Assembly: GCA_017435245.1 (NCBI GenBank)
Contig: JAFSFK010000071.1
Span: forward strand, 1 to 10,272
Length of the DNA stretch: 10,272 nt
Direction of reading: 5' to 3'
Source of the DNA: Oscillospiraceae bacterium
GTDB lineage: Bacteria > Bacillota > Clostridia > Oscillospirales > Oscillospiraceae
Each line of letters begins with the position of its first letter. Position 1 is the stretch's first letter. Under the pieces are notes generated by a model. The model ran no database searches, was not told where the DNA came from, and saw only the letters and a list, made by a program, of their open reading frames with translations. Positions 7,117 to 10,272 of the stretch are shown here, in pieces. The position numbers and the translations under genes were made by a program.

Positions 7117-7124
7117 ACTAAACC
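7117..7124. promoter_or_regulatory. Operator-like half-site before the ATPase gene
   Basis: ACTAAACC matches the left half of the palindrome at 4287-4304. The other half is not present. It lies 24 bases upstream of the ATPase start codon, within the ATPase leader. As a single eight-base match it is weak evidence. Confidence 0.3.
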
Positions 7125-7133
7125 AGATAATCT

Positions 7134-7189
7134 ATTGACTTTTAAAAACTCCACACGACCAAGGTCGTATGGATTTTTTAAGGGTCAAT
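7134..7189 (-). other. 56-base near-perfect inverted repeat between binding protein and ATPase genes
   Basis: Two 27-base arms (7134-7160 and 7163-7189), starting ATTGAC and ending GTCAAT, are in exact register around a two-base centre. By my comparison 23 of 27 positions match, and one mismatch becomes a G-U pair in minus-strand RNA. The core CCACACGACC/GGTCGTATGG is flanked by A-rich and T-rich runs, as in a bidirectional terminator. Confidence 0.65.
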
Positions 7190-7196
7190 AAAAAGG

Positions 7197-7230
7197 GCGG
7201 TGCCACGGCCCGCAAGGAGCCGGGCACCGC
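7197..7230 (-). terminator. Terminator-like hairpin after the binding-protein gene
   Basis: GCGGTGCC (7197-7204) pairs with GGCACCGC (7223-7230), and CGGC/GCCG inside extends the stem past one bulged A. The minus-strand tail is CCTTTTTATT. Hairpins at this place commonly end most transcripts after the binding-protein gene while letting some continue into the ATPase and permease genes. Confidence 0.8.
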
Positions 7231-7249
7231 AATATTTAAGTATTAACGA

Positions 7250-8314
7250 TTAGCCGTTGATGTCTTCCTCAGTGAAGAAGCCGACCTCCACCAGGTAATC
7301 TACGTTCTCAGCAGTGATTGCGTAGGGGGAGTAGGTCTGTGCGGGAACATCGATCACGCCGTTGTTGTAGGTGCCGGTAGCTTCGGGGACAGTGCCCTCC
7401 AGCAGAGAGGTGGTAACGGGAACGATGATCTTAACCAGCTCGTTGGCATCCAGGAATGCAGTCATGGACTGCTTGCCTGCCTTGATCTGCTTAACAGCAG
7501 CCAGCTCGGCATCCTGACCGGTGATGACGGGGAAGGGCAGATCGCCGGAGCCGTAGCCAGCGTCTTCCAGAGCGGGAACAACACCGAAGGTCAGGCAGTC
7601 AGCTGCTACCAGAACGGCGTCGATCTTCTTGTCGGCGTAGAAGCCGGACAGCAGGTTTTCCATACGGGAACGGGCCTCAGCGGAGTCCCAACCCTTGATA
7701 GCGGTGACATCGTACTCAGCCTGGCCGGACTGGATGACCAGCTTGCCCTCGTCGATGTAGGGCTTCAGGATGTTCATTGCACCGTTGTAGAACAGCTGTG
7801 CGTTGGGGTCGTCCTGAGAACCGGAGAAGATCTCCATGTTGAAGGGACCTGCCTGGTTAGCCAGATCCAGAGCGTCAGCAATGTACTGACCCTGCAGCTC
7901 GCCCATCTTCACCAGGTCGAAGGTGACGTAGTAGTCAACTGCGGAAGTGTTGGTGATCAGACGGTCTTCAGCGATGATCAGGATGCCCTCTTCCTTAGCC
8001 TTCTCGCAGGCATCGGTGATAGCAGCGCCGTCAACAGCAACGATGACCATTGCGTCGACGCCCTTGGTGATCATATTCTCGATCTGCATAGCCTGCTTGG
8101 AAGCATCGTCCTCAGCATACTCGATCTCGGTCTTGTAACCGGCAGCCTCGTAACCGGCTACCAGACGCTCGCCCTGAATGGACCAGATGGTCTGCTCCTT
8201 GGTGGGCATCAGGATACCGATGGTCTTTTCGCCGTCGTCCTTCTTGCCGCCGCAAGCGCACAGCATAGCTGCCAGCATCAGCAGAGCCAGAGCCAAAGCA
8301 ATGATTTTCTTCAT
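7250..8314 (-). CDS. chvE: ChvE-type sugar-binding lipoprotein of an ABC transporter
   Basis: This 354-residue periplasmic-binding-protein family member (Peripla_BP_4) is close in pattern to ChvE: GILMPTKEQTIW, QIENMITKGVDAMVIVAVDG, AEDRLI, GPFNMEIFSGSQDDPNA, DAVLVAADCLTFGV and VITGQDAE follow that protein segment by segment. ChvE relatives bind monosaccharides such as glucose, galactose, arabinose and xylose, and sugar acids. It has a bacterial lipoprotein signal: MKKIIALALALLMLAAM with lipobox LCAC, C21 being the anchor. The mature protein would sit on the outer face of a Gram-positive membrane and deliver sugar to the permease. AGGAGG (8328-8323) lies eight bases before the ATG. It is the first gene of the transporter operon and has its own strong promoter. 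The preferred ligand cannot be read from the sequence. Confidence 0.93.
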   Translation of the reverse strand: MKKIIALALALLMLAAMLCACGGKKDDGEKTIGILMPTKEQTIWSIQGERLVAGYEAAGYKTEIEYAEDDASKQAMQIENMITKGVDAMVIVAVDGAAITDACEKAKEEGILIIAEDRLITNTSAVDYYVTFDLVKMGELQGQYIADALDLANQAGPFNMEIFSGSQDDPNAQLFYNGAMNILKPYIDEGKLVIQSGQAEYDVTAIKGWDSAEARSRMENLLSGFYADKKIDAVLVAADCLTFGVVPALEDAGYGSGDLPFPVITGQDAELAAVKQIKAGKQSMTAFLDANELVKIIVPVTTSLLEGTVPEATGTYNNGVIDVPAQTYSPYAITAENVDYLVEVGFFTEEDING

Positions 8315-8337
8315 TTTTCAATCCTCCTAATTTTTAT

Positions 8338-8348
8338 TAAACGGTTTA
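8338..8348. promoter_or_regulatory. Putative LacI-type operator in the chvE leader
   Basis: TAAACGGTTTA is a perfect palindrome about a single central base, flanked by ATT on the left and TT on the right. It lies about 50-60 bases downstream of the predicted chvE transcription start. A LacI-type protein bound here would act as a roadblock. Confidence 0.6.
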
Positions 8349-8404
8349 TTCCGTCCAATACAGATTCCCGGCTTGGGTAAAGATCGCCCTCCCCGGATGA
8401 AAAC

Positions 8405-8433
8405 AGTATACAAAAGCCGCCGGAAATTGTCAA
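8405..8433 (-). promoter_or_regulatory. Strong sigmaA-type promoter of the chvE transporter operon
   Basis: On the minus strand a perfect TTGACA (8433-8428) is followed after exactly 17 bases by TATACT (8410-8405). The predicted start is near 8398, giving a leader of about 84 bases before the ATG at 8314. Confidence 0.85.
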
Positions 8434-8437
8434 TTCT

Positions 8438-8453
8438 GTTTTAGTATTTTAGT
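8438..8453. promoter_or_regulatory. Tandem ACTAAA half-sites upstream of the chvE promoter
   Basis: TTTTAGT occurs at 8439-8445 and again at 8447-8453, so the minus strand reads ACTAAAATACTAAAAC. ACTAAAACA, shared exactly with the aminotransferase promoter (minus strand, 4304-4296), lies three bases upstream of the -35 box. These are direct repeats of a half-site, not a palindrome. Confidence 0.5.
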
Positions 8454-8518
8454 TTTTGCCCCCTTCTTTTTTGGCATATTCACCAAAGAGGTCCGGCAAA
8501 TCTTGGCAATTTCCCCTA

Positions 8519-8547
8519 TTGACTTTTTGCCGCTAAACCGTTTTACT
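8519..8547 (+). promoter_or_regulatory. Possible promoter of the regulator gene
   Basis: TTGACT (8519-8524) and TTTACT (8542-8547) are 17 bases apart, each one or two bases off consensus. The -10 box lies inside the operator-like sequences at 8533-8571, which would allow autoregulation. Confidence 0.5.
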
Positions 8548-8571
8548 AAACTTATCCTTATTTTAGTAAAA
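8533..8571. promoter_or_regulatory. Overlapping operator-like palindromes before the regulator gene
   Basis: TAAACCGTTTT (8534-8544) matches, on the other strand, the AAACGGTTTA of the chvE leader site. It runs into TTTTACTAAA (8541-8550), which pairs with TTTAGTAAAA (8562-8571) as a perfect ten-base inverted repeat around an 11-base centre. The cluster lies 25-63 bases upstream of the regulator ATG and covers the candidate -10 box. Confidence 0.6.
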
Positions 8572-8595
8572 TCCCATAGCTAAGGAAGTGTTGCT

Positions 8596-9615
8596 ATGTC
8601 CAATCTGACGATCCGGGATATTGCCCGGATGGCGGGTGTATCCACCACGGCGGTTTCCTTTGTTTTGAATAATCGCAGCGGTGTCAGCGAAGCCACCCGT
8701 CAAAAGGTGCAGGAGATCATCCGCCGCACCGGCTTTACCCCCAATGTCCACACCCGCCGGCTGAATCTGGGAAAGAGCTTTACCATCCACGTGGTACTGC
8801 GCCAGTACGGTGACAGTCTATTCAACCAGTTTGCCCTTGAGACCCTCAACAGCATTTTTACCGTGTCCAAAAGTCTGGGCTACAGTGTCACCCTCACCTT
8901 CGCCGACAGCTCTATGGACTGCACCCAGATCATCGACTCCGTCCGCAACAAAGACTGCGACGGCATCATCCTCAACCAGATCTCCGACCCATCCATCCTC
9001 TCCCAGCTGCAGCAGGAGAACATTCCCTTCGTCTGCGTGGATGCCCATATCCCGGCGGATATGAATGTGCCTATGGTGGGCCTTGACTATTACGATGCTG
9101 CCTACCAAGCTACCCGGTATCTGTATGAACAGGGGCACACCAGGATCGGCTTCATCGGTCCCACCGCACCGGACGTTTACTACCACAACACCTTTGGCGG
9201 TTATGCCGCTGCGTTGAAAGACGCCAACCTCACCTGTGATCCCGCCTGGCTGGCAGAGGTGGCATACACCGAAGAATCCGCTCAGGCGTGCATCGACCGT
9301 CTGCTGCAGCTGCCGGAGCTGCCCACCGCCTTCCTGTGCGCCGGTGACGTGTTCTCCGTCAATATCATCCACTACGCCAAGGAGCGTGGTCTGCGGATCC
9401 CCGAGGACATCTCCATTATGAGCCTGGATGACCTGCTGGTTTCCCGGTATCTGGATCCCCCTTTAAGCACTATGACCTTTAACAAGGAGCTGCTGGGCGA
9501 AAATTCCACCCGGCTGCTGTACCAGATCATCCAGGGGGAGAGCTACGAACCGGTGAACCTCATTAAGACCACCCCCGTGGAGCGAGGTACCGTAAAAAGA
9601 ATAAAGGAATCATAA
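8596..9615 (+). CDS. LacI-family transcriptional regulator
   Basis: This 339-residue protein has the standard LacI/GalR layout. The N-terminal helix-turn-helix reads LTIRDIARMAGVSTTAVSFV (4-23), followed by the LNNRSGVSEATRQKV segment and a hinge region near 50-60. The rest is a sugar-binding-protein-like effector domain, with CDGIILNQ (121-128), HTRIGFIGP (181-189), PTAFLCAGD (243-251) and the C-terminal LDDLLVSRYLDPPLSTM (277-293). It is transcribed away from the chvE operon across a 281-base gap containing operator-like palindromes, so it is the likely regulator of the sugar genes and of itself. The effector is presumably the imported sugar or a metabolite. AAGGAAG sits eight bases upstream of the ATG. 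The next gene starts two bases after its stop. Confidence 0.93.
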   Translation: MSNLTIRDIARMAGVSTTAVSFVLNNRSGVSEATRQKVQEIIRRTGFTPNVHTRRLNLGKSFTIHVVLRQYGDSLFNQFALETLNSIFTVSKSLGYSVTLTFADSSMDCTQIIDSVRNKDCDGIILNQISDPSILSQLQQENIPFVCVDAHIPADMNVPMVGLDYYDAAYQATRYLYEQGHTRIGFIGPTAPDVYYHNTFGGYAAALKDANLTCDPAWLAEVAYTEESAQACIDRLLQLPELPTAFLCAGDVFSVNIIHYAKERGLRIPEDISIMSLDDLLVSRYLDPPLSTMTFNKELLGENSTRLLYQIIQGESYEPVNLIKTTPVERGTVKRIKES

Positions 9616-9617
9616 TC

Positions 9618-10028
9618 ATGAAAAGCGCAAAGAAGGAACTCCTTCGTTCCATCAAATTCATCCTGTTTTCCATCAGCGCAGGCGTGATCCAGGTGGTCAG
9701 CTTTACCCTGCTGGAAACCCTGCTGCAGCTGCCCCATTGGCTGAGCTACCTGTGCTCGCTGGTGCTGTCGGTGCTTTGGAATTTCACCTTCAACCGCAAG
9801 TTCACCTTCCACTCCGCCGGAAATGTGCCGGTAGCCATGGCGCTGGTTGCCCTGTTCTATCTGGTGTTCACCCCCCTGTCCACCTGGTGGACGGCAGTCC
9901 TCACCGGTCCGCAGGTAGGTTGGAACGAATATGTGGTGCTGATCCTGACGATGCTGACCAACTTCGTCACTGAGTACCTCTACCAGAGATTCGTAGTCTT
10001 CCGCAAAACTCTGGACACCGCAAAATAA
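9618..10028 (+). CDS. GtrA-family small membrane protein
   Basis: This 136-residue protein has about four predicted membrane helices (roughly 12-36, 42-57, 70-92 and 104-120). The GtrA (PF04138) hallmarks are visible: FSISAGVIQ near the start, WNFTFNRKFTF (54-64) between helices two and three, and EYLYQRFVVF (119-128) at the end. GtrA-family proteins are thought to move or present undecaprenyl-phosphate-linked sugars for cell-surface glycan modification. No partner glycosyltransferase is in the window. The gene begins two bases after the regulator stop, with AAGGA inside the regulator coding end as its ribosome binding site, so the two are co-translated. Its role in a sugar-uptake locus is unclear; it may simply share the transcript. 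Confidence 0.88.
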   Translation: MKSAKKELLRSIKFILFSISAGVIQVVSFTLLETLLQLPHWLSYLCSLVLSVLWNFTFNRKFTFHSAGNVPVAMALVALFYLVFTPLSTWWTAVLTGPQVGWNEYVVLILTMLTNFVTEYLYQRFVVFRKTLDTAK

Positions 10029-10031
10029 ACG

Positions 10032-10059
10032 ATCCCCCGGAACTGCCGTTCCGGGGGAT
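10032..10059 (+). terminator. Terminator-like hairpin after the GtrA gene
   Basis: ATCCCCCGGAAC (10032-10043) and GTTCCGGGGGAT (10048-10059) form a perfect 12-pair stem with a TGCC loop, four bases past the stop codon. The following ATTCTGTGTG is a poor T tract, but the stem is very stable. Confidence 0.78.
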
Positions 10060-10109
10060 ATTCTGTGTGTCAAATTCCGATTTGTCGTTCTGTTCAAAAA
10101 GCGCACGAT

Positions 10110-10272
10110 CCAAGCCTTCCCCTTGAGGGGAAGGTGGCACGCCGTAGGCGTGACGGATGAGGTGTACAGTAGAATGTTACGAATTTGCCGAAAACCGATG
10201 TGTAATCGCAACATTTTCTGCACACCTCATCAGTCAAAAATCAAAGATTTTTGACAGCTTCCCCTCAAGGGG
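10110..10272 (+). repeat. Structured interspersed repeat, right copy, cut by window edge
   Basis: The copy begins CCAAGCC with hairpin CCTTCCCC/GGGGAAGG (10115-10134), then TGGCACGCCGTAGGCGTGA. A long-range stem follows, GATGAGGTGT (10156-10165) with ACACCTCATC (10222-10231), enclosing 56 bases unrelated to those in the left copy. Next is the hairpin GTCAAAAATC/GATTTTTGAC (10233-10255), and the window ends in AGCTTCCCCTCAAGGGG, which looks like a second copy of the first hairpin. It encodes no protein and lies in sense orientation downstream of the GtrA gene. Confidence 0.85.

Noticed and set aside
5539..7191. Very long open frame on the plus strand opposite the ATPase gene
   Set aside because: It lies wholly antisense to a gene with clear Walker and signature motifs, its translation shows no recognisable domain, and it has no promoter or ribosome binding site. 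It results from biased codon use on the coding strand.
8336..8350. Catabolite repression (cre) site for CcpA
   Set aside because: The palindrome is LacI-like, but its ACGGTTTA core recurs with the local motif and fits the adjacent regulator better than the cre consensus. A dual role is not excluded.
8470..8487. TTTGG...CCAAA inverted repeat in the divergent promoter region
   Set aside because: Only five-base arms with an eight-base centre and no counterpart elsewhere in the window; expected by chance.
9543..10223. Minus-strand open frame of 226 codons spanning the GtrA gene and right repeat
   Set aside because: It runs through the terminator hairpin and the repeat, is antisense to a recognisable GtrA protein and resembles nothing.
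1..10272. CRISPR array, tRNA, rRNA, insertion sequence or phage gene
   Set aside because: No regularly spaced direct repeats, cloverleaf-like sequence, transposase or phage protein was seen on either strand.

Overview
The window looks like chromosomal DNA of a gut-type Clostridia/Oscillospiraceae bacterium (a Faecalibacterium-like relative). The grounds are AGGAGG ribosome binding sites, clean TTGACA-17-TAxACT promoters, Firmicutes-type transporter and regulator sequences, and structured interspersed repeats at both ends of a kind I recall from that family. The genus is an inference from composition and memory; no rRNA is present.

Layout. Both edges (1-133 and 10110-10272) carry copies of one hairpin-rich repeat, in opposite orientations and cut by the window ends. 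Between them are eight genes transcribed leftward from about 8.4 kb and two transcribed rightward. Leftward in transcription order: a ChvE-type sugar-binding lipoprotein (8314-7250), a double-domain sugar ABC ATPase (7092-5575), its membrane permease (5558-4377), a DegT/DnrJ/EryC1-type PLP aminotransferase (4175-2889), a hydroxypyruvate-isomerase-like TIM-barrel protein (2652-1885), and two overlapping amidohydrolase-fold proteins (1716-988 and 991-170). Only the second of these keeps the metal-binding residues. Rightward: a LacI-family regulator (8596-9615) followed two bases later by a small GtrA-family membrane protein (9618-10028). Hairpins that look like terminators separate most leftward units.

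How it may work together. The transporter imports a monosaccharide-like molecule (ChvE relatives bind aldoses and sugar acids). The isomerase, aminotransferase and amidohydrolase would process it, perhaps an amino-, keto- or lactone-type sugar or cyclitol derivative; the exact substrate cannot be read from the sequence. The LacI-family protein probably controls the locus. Related ACTAAA/AAACGGTTTA palindromes or half-sites occur at the promoters of chvE, the aminotransferase gene and the regulator, and one half-site precedes the ATPase gene. The isomerase and amidohydrolase genes lack these sites and may be controlled separately.

Most notable points: the shared operator-like motif and its unusual place just upstream of the -35 boxes; the paired active and degenerate amidohydrolases; compensatory base changes between the two edge repeats; the combination of enzymes with a ChvE transporter; and a GtrA protein coupled to the regulator. 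No tRNA, rRNA, CRISPR array, transposase or phage gene was seen.
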